Counted from the stretch's first letter, positions 7,676 to 14,563 are shown. The stretch is DNA of 14,774 nucleotides from an uncultured Selenomonadaceae bacterium (GCA_905235425.1 CAJOKY010000023.1:1-14774), one strand, 5' to 3'. A program made the numbers and translations. Notes: generated by a model not told the origin, from the sequence alone.

Positions 7676-9358
7676 TCACTGCGCCGGTTTAAAAGGTTCA
7701 GCCGTTTCGCTTGTCTGCGTAGGATCGAAAGTTTCAACTGTACCGTCAGCAGATTTATTTTCAGCAGGTTTATTTTCAGCAGGTTTATTTTCAGCAGAGG
7801 CGGGAGTTTCAGCCTTCGTGTTATCAGTGGGTTTGTCATAGGTCACATTGGGATTTATAGCGGGCGGTTCAAAGAAATTCATATAATTTTCCGGCGTCAT
7901 ATTAATTGTAACTACCGGCGCAGGCGCATTCATTACAGGTACTTCTGCATTTTCAACAGAGCGCGCGGCTTCTTCGCGAGCTTCTTGCGGTGATTTACCA
8001 AGTTCTTCTGCCGCAACGTAACGCGTCACGTCAATACCTACCGGAATACCCATTGCTTTATCAAGCGACGCCTTCGCTGTGTTGTAATTGTAAAGCGCGG
8101 TATAGTAATTCGTCTTAGCCTGCGTGACTTTATCGGAGGCGTCCATAACGTCCAAATTCGTGCCGACACCTGCCGCGTAGCGTACCTGCGCGATATGGTA
8201 ATCTTCCTCTGCACTTCTTATTGCAACCTGCGTCGTCTCAATATTTTTTTCTGCCGCACGAAGTGTTAAAATCGCCGATTGAACGTCAAGCTGTATAGAT
8301 TCTTTCAAAATCGCGGCATCTTCCTGCGCATTTACAAGGCTGGCTTCTGCCTGCTTAATCAGCGTCTCGGTAATGCCGCCGTCAAAAACATCCCACGACG
8401 CACTTAAACCGATTGTCCACGATTCGCCGTCTGAATTGGGTTTAAAGGGAAATGAATTTGAACTTAAGCCGGTGGATGCTACTGCATTGACACTTGGCAT
8501 ATATCCCGCCTTAGCCGCACGAATTGAAGACTCGGCGCTTTTAACGGCAAAATCAGCCGCCGCCGCGTCGGGACGATTGTCAAGCGCATATGCCGTGCAT
8601 GATTCCAAATCCACATTGTATTTTACATGCGTCAATTCGTCTTGAGGATAAATTATTGTATCGGCAGGCAGTAAAATATAATTGTCAAGCTTAGCAATGG
8701 CAATGTCGTAATTATTCTGCGCGGTTATCAGTGACTGTTGAGCATTGGCAAGGCGAACTTCGGTAGAAAGGATATCAGCCTTTGCAACTGTACCGGCACG
8801 AAATTGGGCGTTGACGTTTTTCAAATGCTCCTGCAAAGTGCGGACGTTGTCTTCTTCAACCTTGATTAAATTTCTGCATTGAAGTATGTCGAAATAATAA
8901 ACCGTCGCCTGTTGACGAACTGCCTGCAAAGTATTTTCAAGTTGCAAGTCGGCAGAATTTATACCGTAACGCGCGGCGATTCGCCCTTCCTTGAATGAGC
9001 CGTTGACTTCAAGCGGTATTGAAAATGACGCCGATTCGCTAAATCTGCGATGTTTATCGGCACCGTAAGTGCCTGCAACGGCAGGACCACCGCCCGCACC
9101 CCAGTCAGCACCTAAAGTTACTTTGGGCGCCGTCTGTCTGCGTGCATTTCTGAATTTCCAATACGCAGTTTCACGCGTGGTAATTGCCTGCTTTATTACG
9201 CGGTTATTCGCCAATGCGCGTTGTATCGTCTCGTCCAAATCTAAATTAATTTCCTGCGCCGCCTCTGCCGAAAATGAAAAACTCATAAGCCCCATTGCGG
9301 CAACTGCCGCCAATTTCTTTAAGCGCAATTTCTTTAAAATATGGCTGTAAAAATTCAC
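7676..9358 (-). CDS. tolC: TolC-family outer-membrane efflux/secretion channel protein
   Basis: TolC-type proteins form trimeric channels through the outer membrane with a long alpha-helical periplasmic barrel. They serve tripartite efflux pumps and type I secretion. The 560-residue protein has a clear signal peptide (about 1-34, cleavage near AEA-AQE). Two outer-membrane-efflux repeats follow (about 38-235 and 245-445), with typical phrases such as VRQQATVYYFDILQ, AKADILSTEVRLANAQQ and YAAGVGTNLDVMDA. A Pro/Lys/Ala/Glu-rich tail of about 100 residues (from about 455) goes beyond the usual family end and holds ENKPA repeats. The start is GTG at 9358 with GGAGGGG five nt upstream. It begins 30 nt after mlaD, so co-translation is likely. 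No inner-membrane pump or adaptor gene is in the window, so the exported substrate cannot be inferred; it may be a general channel shared by distant pumps. Confidence 0.9.
   Translation of the reverse strand: MNFYSHILKKLRLKKLAAVAAMGLMSFSFSAEAAQEINLDLDETIQRALANNRVIKQAITTRETAYWKFRNARRQTAPKVTLGADWGAGGGPAVAGTYGADKHRRFSESASFSIPLEVNGSFKEGRIAARYGINSADLQLENTLQAVRQQATVYYFDILQCRNLIKVEEDNVRTLQEHLKNVNAQFRAGTVAKADILSTEVRLANAQQSLITAQNNYDIAIAKLDNYILLPADTIIYPQDELTHVKYNVDLESCTAYALDNRPDAAAADFAVKSAESSIRAAKAGYMPSVNAVASTGLSSNSFPFKPNSDGESWTIGLSASWDVFDGGITETLIKQAEASLVNAQEDAAILKESIQLDVQSAILTLRAAEKNIETTQVAIRSAEEDYHIAQVRYAAGVGTNLDVMDASDKVTQAKTNYYTALYNYNTAKASLDKAMGIPVGIDVTRYVAAEELGKSPQEAREEAARSVENAEVPVMNAPAPVVTINMTPENYMNFFEPPAINPNVTYDKPTDNTKAETPASAENKPAENKPAENKSADGTVETFDPTQTSETAEPFKPAQ
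7747..7804 (-). repeat. 15-bp tandem repeat in the tolC tail (ENKPA units)
   Basis: Three 15-bp units at 7747, 7762 and 7777 (cagcaggtttatttt on the plus strand, first copy one base different) and a partial fourth encode ENKPA-type pentapeptides near the TolC C-terminus. They share the gcaggttta core with the bamA linker repeat, which in both cases encodes Lys-Pro-Ala. Confidence 0.8.
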
Positions 9359-9388
9359 GTTATCCCCTCCAATTAGACTATTGCCAAT

Positions 9389-10693
9389 CTAAAATTCCTG
9401 CTTTATGCCGAAATAGGCGGCACGGTCGTCTTTGTGATTTATATCGTGCCATTCACCTAAAATATAAGTTGAGTCCGAAATTTTGTATTGTGACTTCAAC
9501 CTTACCTTTACGTCGTTAATGTCATAAGCTTCGGCAGAGAATTTTAATTTATCACCCGCGTAAGCGTCAAGCCCTATGCCGGGTTTACCTGCGATAATTC
9601 CTGCGCGAGCACCGAAATCAGTTCCAAATTTTTTTCCCGCCTGCAAATTCCATTTCGTACCGTCGCCGATATGTTCCGCGCCTACGTCCAATGAAGTATT
9701 GCCGTCGGTTATGTCAACATTAAAATTTGCCGTCCAATTAGACTTGCCGCCGCTGTACATTACGTCAACAGAAGGCGTAACGTCAATTTTCGACACCTTA
9801 TCACTTGCACCCTGTACCTTGCCTAAAATATCATCTGCGCGCTCAGTAATACTTTTCGCGTTGCTTACAGTCTGTTTAAGGTCTTCGGCAACTTTAGGGT
9901 CGCCGGCAAATTTATCCATATTTTCCGCCATATGCGCAACGTTTTTCGTAGTATCAGAAATATTTTGCAAAGTATCTTGAAGAGTTTGCGCCGTCTTTGG
10001 ATCACCGGCAAATGAATCAATATTGTTCATCATGTGTTCAACCGTCGCCATACTGTTACCCATACTTTGTAAAATGCCGTTCATCTGTCCAACCATATCG
10101 TTGATATTTTCTTCATTTGTCATGGCAACTCGCCCCATGACTGCAGTTATATCATTTATATTTTTGGACGCCTGCATCATGTTATCACTCATCTCGGCAA
10201 CGGATTTTTGAAATTTGTCATTGCCTATTATTTTTTGCACATCGCCCAATAAATCTTCAACCTTAGCCATAACTTTGTTGAGATTTTCAAACATATTGTT
10301 CATTCCGGCTTCTTCCACGCCGAAAAGATAATCGCCGCTTTTAATGTATTCGCCGTTATCGGTACTGGGAATTATGTTTATAAATCTTTCACCCATTACG
10401 CCAACGCTGGTTATCGTAACTTTGGAATCTGTAGGAATTTTTGTATTTGGAGAAACCCTCATAACAACCGTGACACTGCCGGACGAAGCTATTAAGTCGT
10501 CCACTTTACCTACGGATATTCCGTTCAATTTAACATCAGCTTGCGGGGAAAGCCCCAAAACCTGCTTGAAGTTGGCAAAGAATACAATATCATCTTCGGA
10601 ATTGAAATTAAAGTTTCCTAAAGTAAAAACCGCCGAACTAAGCATCAGAAGTCCGCCGATTGTAAACGCCCCAACTTTCGCTGCTGCCGACAT
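9389..10693 (-). CDS. mlaD: MCE-family lipid transport protein MlaD with long helical region and C-terminal beta-domain
   Basis: MlaD carries the MCE domain that binds phospholipid for the MlaE/MlaF inner-membrane transporter. The 434-residue product has an N-terminal membrane anchor (about 8-28) and an MCE domain (about 36-112, with QVLGLSPQADVKLNGISVGKV). A long predicted-helical stretch (about 130-300) follows, then a beta-rich region (about 303-434) with alternating hydrophobic and charged residues that ends in Phe, like an outer-membrane barrel. E. coli MlaD is about 183 residues and lacks the last two parts. A fused MlaD spanning the envelope has been described in Veillonella, and this protein fits that plan; no separate MlaA or MlaC is seen. 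The helical part repeats FAGDPK.A..L..T with a 34-residue period (about 228 and 262). I chose ATG at 10693 (GAGG, then TGTTTTG) over a TTG one codon upstream. Confidence 0.9.
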   Translation of the reverse strand: MSAAAKVGAFTIGGLLMLSSAVFTLGNFNFNSEDDIVFFANFKQVLGLSPQADVKLNGISVGKVDDLIASSGSVTVVMRVSPNTKIPTDSKVTITSVGVMGERFINIIPSTDNGEYIKSGDYLFGVEEAGMNNMFENLNKVMAKVEDLLGDVQKIIGNDKFQKSVAEMSDNMMQASKNINDITAVMGRVAMTNEENINDMVGQMNGILQSMGNSMATVEHMMNNIDSFAGDPKTAQTLQDTLQNISDTTKNVAHMAENMDKFAGDPKVAEDLKQTVSNAKSITERADDILGKVQGASDKVSKIDVTPSVDVMYSGGKSNWTANFNVDITDGNTSLDVGAEHIGDGTKWNLQAGKKFGTDFGARAGIIAGKPGIGLDAYAGDKLKFSAEAYDINDVKVRLKSQYKISDSTYILGEWHDINHKDDRAAYFGIKQEF

Positions 10694-10710
10694 CAAAACA
10701 CCTCTTTTTT

Positions 10711-10780
10711 TAGGGAGTAGATTGTAGAGGGTAGATAGTAGGATTTTTACCCTCTACCTCCTACTCCCTACCTCCTACTC
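10711..10780. repeat. Heptad array forming a large imperfect palindrome between mlaF and mlaD
   Basis: Ten 7-bp units run in perfect register. Five begin TAG (from TAGGGAG) and are followed by five with TA at positions 3-4 (to CCTACTC). The array ends 1 nt from the mlaF stop codon (10782-10784). The two halves are inverted: AGGGAGTAG (10712-10720) pairs with CTACTCCCT (10761-10769), and TAGAGGGTA (10725-10733) with TACCCTCTA (10748-10756), separated by a 4x4 mismatch and a 14-nt loop. The T run beside it is on the wrong side for a minus-strand terminator, so it is probably an mRNA hairpin within the operon. Confidence 0.85.
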
Positions 10781-10781
10781 A

Positions 10782-11507
10782 TTAATCAACCACTCGGAAA
10801 AATTCTTTAACTCTTGGATCATCAATCTTCTTAAAATTTTCAACAGTATCAACCGCTATTAAATCGCCGTTGTATACCATAGCTATCCTGTTCGCAATTT
10901 TGCAGGCGCTAACCATATCATGAGTGACTACAATGCTTGTCACTTTAAGCGCCTTTTGCGTTGAAATTATCAGCTCGTCAATCCTGTTCGTAGTTATCGG
11001 ATCAAGACCGGAGCTCGGCTCGTCATAAAAAATAATTTCCGGTCCAAATGCAATGGCTCTTGCAAGTGAAACACGCTTTTTCATACCGCCGGAAAGTTCA
11101 TTCGGCATACGATCTTCCACGCCTTCAAGCCCAACCTGCCTTAACTTTTCGCGTACAATTTTTTGAATTTCATCTTTAGGCAACTCGCTGTGTTCAACCA
11201 ATCCGAAAGCTACGTTATCGCCTACCGTCATTGAATCAAACAGCGCGGAGTATTGAAAGACCATTCCCATTTTCAGCCGAACTCGCGTAATTTCTTTTTC
11301 ATCCATTTTGGAAATTTCGTCGTCACCAATCCAAATTTCGCCTTCACTGGGTTTAATCAGCCCTATCATAAGGCGCAGTAAGGTAGACTTGCCGGAGCCG
11401 GAACCGCCTATTATTGCCAGCGTCTCACCGTCCGCAATTTCCAAATTTATATTTTTCAGAGCCGCTTTCTGTCCGAAATACTTGCTAACATTTTTAATCT
11501 TAATCAT
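10782..11507 (-). CDS. mlaF: ABC transporter ATP-binding protein MlaF
   Basis: MlaF is the ATPase that powers phospholipid movement by the MlaE permease with MlaD. The 241-residue protein shows Walker A GGSGSGKST (34-42), a Q-loop near Gln85 (VFQYSALFDSMTV), the signature LSGGM (138-142), Walker B IIFYDEP (158-164) with catalytic Glu163, and the H-loop His196 in VVTHDM. LSGGMKKRVSLARA and the QYSALFDS phrase are typical of the Mla/Ttg2 group rather than general importers. The ATG overlaps the mlaE stop as ATGA (11504-11507), so the two are translationally coupled; no strong RBS of its own is visible. No STAS-domain MlaB follows. Confidence 0.95.
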   Translation of the reverse strand: MIKIKNVSKYFGQKAALKNINLEIADGETLAIIGGSGSGKSTLLRLMIGLIKPSEGEIWIGDDEISKMDEKEITRVRLKMGMVFQYSALFDSMTVGDNVAFGLVEHSELPKDEIQKIVREKLRQVGLEGVEDRMPNELSGGMKKRVSLARAIAFGPEIIFYDEPSSGLDPITTNRIDELIISTQKALKVTSIVVTHDMVSACKIANRIAMVYNGDLIAVDTVENFKKIDDPRVKEFFRVVD

Positions 11508-12277
11508 CTGTAAATCACGAAAGTCAAAAGTGCATTCAAAATGAAAATCACGATAATTGAGGCGACGACAGTTTTTGTAGTAGCTTGACCGACGCCTTCA
11601 GCGCCTTCAGGACAATTCAAGCCGTAATAACAGCCCAAAACCGCTATGACGTTGCCGAAAAACATTGCCTTTATCAGCCCGCCCGTTAAATCGTACATTG
11701 TTGCAAAAGTTTTTATTGAAGACATAAAAAGGTACGAGCTTATGTCCGAATAGTAAACCGCAATAAGCCAGCCGCCGAATACGCCGATTATATCGCCAAA
11801 AATCGTAAGCACCGGTACGACGAACATGCAAGCCAACATTCGCGGCACGATTAAATAATTTACGGGACTAACCGCCATAACCTTAAGCGCGTCAATCTGT
11901 TCAGTGACTTTCATGGTACTAATTTCGGCTGTAATAGCCGCGCCGACACGTCCCGCGCAGACTACGCCTACAAGCACCGGTCCCAATTCGCGTCCTATCG
12001 CAATGGCAATGACGCCGCCGACCGTTGACTGTGCGCCGAAACGTATAAATTCATGCGCCGTCTGCAATGTGAAAACAACGCCGGTAAAAAGCAACGTCAA
12101 AGACACTATTAACAGCGAATCAGCGCCTAAATGCGACATCTGCGCGATAATGTGACCGATTCGCGGCTTGTGACAAAGTTGCTTTGCAGTTTCGACGTAG
12201 AGTAAAACTATTGTACCGAATTCTTCAAGCCGACGTATTACAAAGTTGCCGACCGCCTCTAAAATCTTAATTATCAT
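11504..12277 (-). CDS. mlaE: MlaE-family permease of the phospholipid ABC transporter
   Basis: MlaE is the inner-membrane permease that, as a dimer with MlaF and an MlaD ring, moves phospholipids to or from the outer membrane. The 257-residue protein has the family core GRELGPVLVGVVCAGRVGAA followed by ITAEISTMKVTEQIDALKVM, with about five hydrophobic segments (near 55-75, 85-115, 145-175, 190-215 and 235-255). The start is ATG at 12277 with AGAGGT about 5 nt upstream. It is coupled to mlaF by a 4-bp overlap. No promoter is evident in the 107-bp gap to minE, which is almost wholly a heptad array, so it may depend on the upstream min promoter. Confidence 0.95.
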   Translation of the reverse strand: MIIKILEAVGNFVIRRLEEFGTIVLLYVETAKQLCHKPRIGHIIAQMSHLGADSLLIVSLTLLFTGVVFTLQTAHEFIRFGAQSTVGGVIAIAIGRELGPVLVGVVCAGRVGAAITAEISTMKVTEQIDALKVMAVSPVNYLIVPRMLACMFVVPVLTIFGDIIGVFGGWLIAVYYSDISSYLFMSSIKTFATMYDLTGGLIKAMFFGNVIAVLGCYYGLNCPEGAEGVGQATTKTVVASIIVIFILNALLTFVIYR

Positions 12278-12289
12278 TTATAACCTCTG

Positions 12290-12387
12290 TTAGGGATCAG
12301 GGAACAGGGATTAGGGAGCAGGGATTAGCTAACAGCTAACCGCTAATCGCTAACAGCTAAAACCTAGCACCTAATACCTACCCCCTA
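12290..12387. repeat. Fourteen-unit heptad array filling the minE-mlaE gap
   Basis: Fourteen 7-bp units lie in unbroken register. The first five are G-rich (TTAGGGA, TCAGGGA, ACAGGGA, TTAGGGA, GCAGGGA). Five end in GCTA (TTAGCTA, ACAGCTA, ACCGCTA, ATCGCTA, ACAGCTA). Four end in CCTA (AAACCTA, GCACCTA, ATACCTA, CCCCCTA). The last three bases are the complement of the minE stop codon TAG (12385-12387). GATTAGC and GCTAATC inside it can pair. No terminator with a T run was seen. Confidence 0.85.
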
Positions 12388-12651
12388 TTTTCCATGCCGC
12401 AGTGAAGTAACGGGGATATTGGCGACAAGCGCAACGGAATTGGCATCGTTTTCAAGCGTAATTTCCATAGCATTGCGGTTAATATCCATATACTTCGACA
12501 GCACGGTAATAATGTCACCTTTAAGTTGCTCCATCGTCTCCGGCGAAACACTCGCGCGATCGTGAATTAGTACGACTTGCAACCTCTCTTTGGCAATCTG
12601 CCCTGATTTTTTTTCAGATCTACCGAAAATTTTCATAAGAACGTCGAACAT
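12385..12651 (-). CDS. minE: Cell division topological specificity factor MinE
   Basis: MinE stimulates the MinD ATPase and drives the MinCD oscillation that keeps FtsZ rings at mid-cell. The 88-residue protein matches the usual length. It has the anti-MinCD/membrane-binding N-terminus (MFDVLMKIFGRSEKKSGQIA), the contact helix or strand KERLQVVLIHDR (about 22-33) and the topological specificity domain (about 34-88; LKGDIITVLSKYMDIN, then ITLENDANSVALVANIPV). The start is ATG at 12651 with AAGGGGG about 7 nt upstream, only 12 nt after the minD stop. MinE with MinC and MinD implies the oscillating type of Min system rather than the DivIVA-MinJ type of Bacillus. Its stop codon is part of the heptad array. 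Confidence 0.95.
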   Translation of the reverse strand: MFDVLMKIFGRSEKKSGQIAKERLQVVLIHDRASVSPETMEQLKGDIITVLSKYMDINRNAMEITLENDANSVALVANIPVTSLRHGK

Positions 12652-12663
12652 AAGCGAGCCCCC

Positions 12664-13455
12664 TTAAATCATTCCAAACAGGCGCTTAAGTCTCGTAAAA
12701 AACCCGTCCTTTGGCGGTTTCAAGAAAGGTATACTTTCGCCGCACATTCTGCCGACGATATTCTTGTAAGCCTGCGCGGCATACGAATCTTTCATTAAAA
12801 TTACGGGCTCGCCACGATTCGTCGCCATAACTACCGCCTCGTCATCGGGAACTTGTCCTATGCAGTCAACAGACAAAATTTCATTAATGTCAGCCATATC
12901 CAACATATCGCCCTTTTCAACCATCTGCGGACGAATACGATTGACGATTAATTTAATATTTTCTTTATCTGCGCGACCAAGTTCGCCGATAATTTTATCT
13001 GCATCACGAACGGCAGAAATTTCCGGCATGGTAACCACAATCGCCCAATCGGCGGCGGCTATTGCCGTTTTAAATCCTTGTTCAATACCTGCAGGGCAAT
13101 CAATTATAATAAAATCGAATTCTTTTTTCAACTCTTTGCAGAGATCCACAAGCTGATCAGGATTAATAGCAGATTTATCTTTAACCTGCGAAGTCGGTAA
13201 AAGAAACAGATTTTCAAGCTTTTTATGACGTACAAGCGCCTTTTTGTAAGGTACGCGTCCGCTTGTCACGTCCACCAAGTCATAGACGATTCTGTTTTCA
13301 AGTCCCAACAGTAAGTCAAGGTTTCTCAAGCCGGTATCGGTATCGATTAAGACAACGCGATTACCGCGCATCGCAAGCCCCATACCAATATTAGCCGTTG
13401 TAGTGGTTTTACCGACGCCGCCCTTGCCGCTGGTGATAACTATAATTTCACTCAT
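12664..13455 (-). CDS. minD: Septum site-determining ATPase MinD
   Basis: MinD is a ParA-type ATPase that binds the membrane when ATP-loaded, recruits MinC to block FtsZ, and is released by MinE. The 263-residue protein has the deviant Walker A GKGGVGKTT (10-18) with the signature lysine, the switch region DTDTGLRNLDLLLGLE (about 38-53), and Walker B FIIIDCPAGIEQG (about 115-127). It ends in the amphipathic membrane-targeting helix FFTRLKRLFGMI. The start is ATG at 13455 with GGGGGA six nt upstream. It sits 12 nt before minE and 97 nt after minC, the gap being mostly a heptad array. Confidence 0.96.
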   Translation of the reverse strand: MSEIIVITSGKGGVGKTTTTANIGMGLAMRGNRVVLIDTDTGLRNLDLLLGLENRIVYDLVDVTSGRVPYKKALVRHKKLENLFLLPTSQVKDKSAINPDQLVDLCKELKKEFDFIIIDCPAGIEQGFKTAIAAADWAIVVTMPEISAVRDADKIIGELGRADKENIKLIVNRIRPQMVEKGDMLDMADINEILSVDCIGQVPDDEAVVMATNRGEPVILMKDSYAAQAYKNIVGRMCGESIPFLKPPKDGFFTRLKRLFGMI

Positions 13456-13468
13456 AAAAAATCCCCCG

Positions 13469-13552
13469 ATTTAGGGTTAGGTTTTAGCGGTTAGCTATTA
13501 ATGGATAATCGCTAACAGCTAATCGCTAATTGCTAATCCCTGTTCCCTAATT
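13469..13552. repeat. Twelve-unit palindromic heptad array between minC and minD
   Basis: Twelve 7-bp units run in register and end immediately beside the minC stop codon (13553-13555). The left units carry TTAG (for example GTTAGGT, TTTAGCG, GTTAGCT). The right units include GCTAACA, GCTAATC, GCTAATT, GCTAATC, CCTGTTC and CCTAATT. The halves are near reverse complements: TTAGCGGTTAGC (13484-13495) against GCTAATCGCTAA (13518-13529) has one G-T, and TTAGGG (13471-13476) matches CCCTAA (13545-13550). It can fold as a hairpin in mRNA or DNA. Confidence 0.85.
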
Positions 13553-14221
13553 TTATCTCATAATAGGTTCAAAGACAATATAGCCGTTTTTGATAGAGGC
13601 ACGCTCCGCCATACCCGCTTCCTTCACGTTATCAGGCGATCGCGCTATCACGTTGGCAATACGAATTTGCGTAGGCATAAGCTTATCTGCCACGACAAAC
13701 GCCGTTTCATCGCCGTAAAAGCCTGCGTGCACCATACCACGACACGTACCGCGTATGTCGACACTTCCGCCTGCAATTACCTGTGCACCCGGATTTACGT
13801 TGCCGCAGATCATTACTGAAGACTCGGTACGCACTTCTTGACCGCCGCGTATTGTCTTATTAATCACCGTCATTTTGCCCGTGTTTCTTTCCGGCTGATT
13901 AGGCTGAAATGCAGGTGCGGTATTTGTTACCGGTGCAGAATAAGGCATAGGTGAAACAGCGGGAGTTACGGAAAAATTCGGTTGTTTGAAATCCATGCTT
14001 ACAAGCATTCCGTGACGATGAAACATTCTGCGCAACGCCTCATTTTGTTCGTCGCTGAAAACTCCTTTCTGCATGTAAACCGTTGTCCCGCGAATAAAAA
14101 AATTGCTGCCGGTTTCGAGCTTTTCCAAAAGATTTGCTTGAACTTCATCAAAATTGGCGCCTTTGGCAAAGCTGAGCTGTAAGCCGGACTTCACACCTCG
14201 TATCTTAACAATGTCACTCAA
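13553..14221 (-). CDS. minC: Septum site-determining protein MinC
   Basis: MinC inhibits FtsZ polymerisation at sites marked by MinD. With the TTG start at 14221 the product has 222 residues. An N-terminal FtsZ-inhibitory domain (about 1-75, MSDIVKIRGVKSGLQLSF) is joined by a Pro/Ala/Asn-rich linker (about 80-115) to the C-terminal beta-helix that binds MinD (about 116-222). That helix carries the signatures IRGGQEVR, VMICGNVNPGAQVIAGG and RGMVHAGFYGDETA. I reject the frame's upstream ATG at 14296 because it lies at or above the promoter (14268-14295) and adds hydrophobic residues absent from the family. The TTG has AGGCGGTGA five nt upstream. It is the first gene of the minCDE operon. Confidence 0.93.
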   Translation of the reverse strand: MSDIVKIRGVKSGLQLSFAKGANFDEVQANLLEKLETGSNFFIRGTTVYMQKGVFSDEQNEALRRMFHRHGMLVSMDFKQPNFSVTPAVSPMPYSAPVTNTAPAFQPNQPERNTGKMTVINKTIRGGQEVRTESSVMICGNVNPGAQVIAGGSVDIRGTCRGMVHAGFYGDETAFVVADKLMPTQIRIANVIARSPDNVKEAGMAERASIKNGYIVFEPIMR

Positions 14222-14226
14222 GAAAA

Positions 14227-14235
14227 TCACCGCCT
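14227..14235 (-). promoter_or_regulatory. Ribosome binding site that fixes the minC TTG start
   Basis: AGGCGGTGA on the minus strand differs at one base from AGGAGGTGA and lies 5 nt before the TTG at 14221. It supports TTG rather than the upstream ATG at 14296. Confidence 0.65.
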
Positions 14236-14267
14236 GTTTAAAAAATAAATAAATAATTCCATTTAAC

Positions 14268-14295
14268 ATTATACATAATTTGCGGAGAATTTCCA
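14268..14295 (-). promoter_or_regulatory. Probable promoter of the minCDE (and possibly downstream envelope) genes
   Basis: TATAAT at 14268-14273 is perfect. TGGAAA at 14290-14295, 16 bp upstream, matches four of six bases of the -35 consensus. Transcription would start near 14261, giving a 5' leader of about 40 nt before minC. It lies just past the terminator at 14368-14390. No other convincing minus-strand promoter was found between here and bamA, so this may feed part or all of the cluster. Confidence 0.6.
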
Positions 14296-14367
14296 TAGTT
14301 TTTACAGATTTTTTTCATTAAATTTATTTTTATAAATTTTTCCAAAGGATTTAAGACAAAAATAAAA

Positions 14368-14390
14368 ACGCGGAAAAATAAATTCCGCGT
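14368..14390 (-). terminator. Rho-independent terminator upstream of the min operon
   Basis: The perfect 8-bp stem ACGCGGAA (14368-14375) with TTCCGCGT (14383-14390) has a 7-nt loop. On the minus strand it is followed by a T-rich tail (TTTTTATTTTTG pattern from 14367 down). It ends transcription coming from the broken gene and structured region at the right edge, isolating minC. Confidence 0.8.
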
Positions 14391-14560
14391 CAAGGTGAAC
14401 CACCTACGACTAATCGCCAATCCATAGGCGTATTGCATTTTCAAATGCAACTATTCTCAACAGATAAAATTCTGTCGTCAGGTACGGATTCAGAATTAGC
14501 CCAAGTGTAAGAGTCAGCGAATATCTGATTTTTTTTTGTTGAGAATATCGCCGCCGGAAT
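14391..14560 (-). other. Structured intergenic stretch; possible leader, 3' UTR or small mobile remnant
   Basis: No open gene is visible here. Inverted repeats are: TATTCTCAACA (14452-14462) with TGTTGAGAATA (14537-14547), 11 bp perfect and bounded by TA at both ends; inside it AATTCTG (14468-14474) with CAGAATT (14491-14497); TTGCATTT (14433-14440) with AAATGCAA (14443-14450); CGCC (14415-14418) with GGCG (14427-14430); and AGGTG (14393-14397) with CACCT (14401-14405). The minus-strand order, a 96-nt closed arm, a small hairpin, an AGGTGGTTCACC segment and a terminator, resembles a T-box layout, but the usual stem I motifs are not seen. A miniature transposon with 9-bp ends and a TA target duplication is the other option. 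Confidence 0.4.
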
Positions 14561-14563
14561 TTT

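Noticed and set aside
10711..10780. Palindrome as a rho-independent terminator
   Set aside because: The adjacent T run is upstream of the hairpin on the plus strand and reads as A on the minus strand, so no U tail follows in either transcript.
14222..14296. Upstream ATG extension of minC (25 more residues)
   Set aside because: It would start at or above the promoter, adds a hydrophobic segment foreign to MinC, and lacks an RBS. The TTG at 14221 has one.
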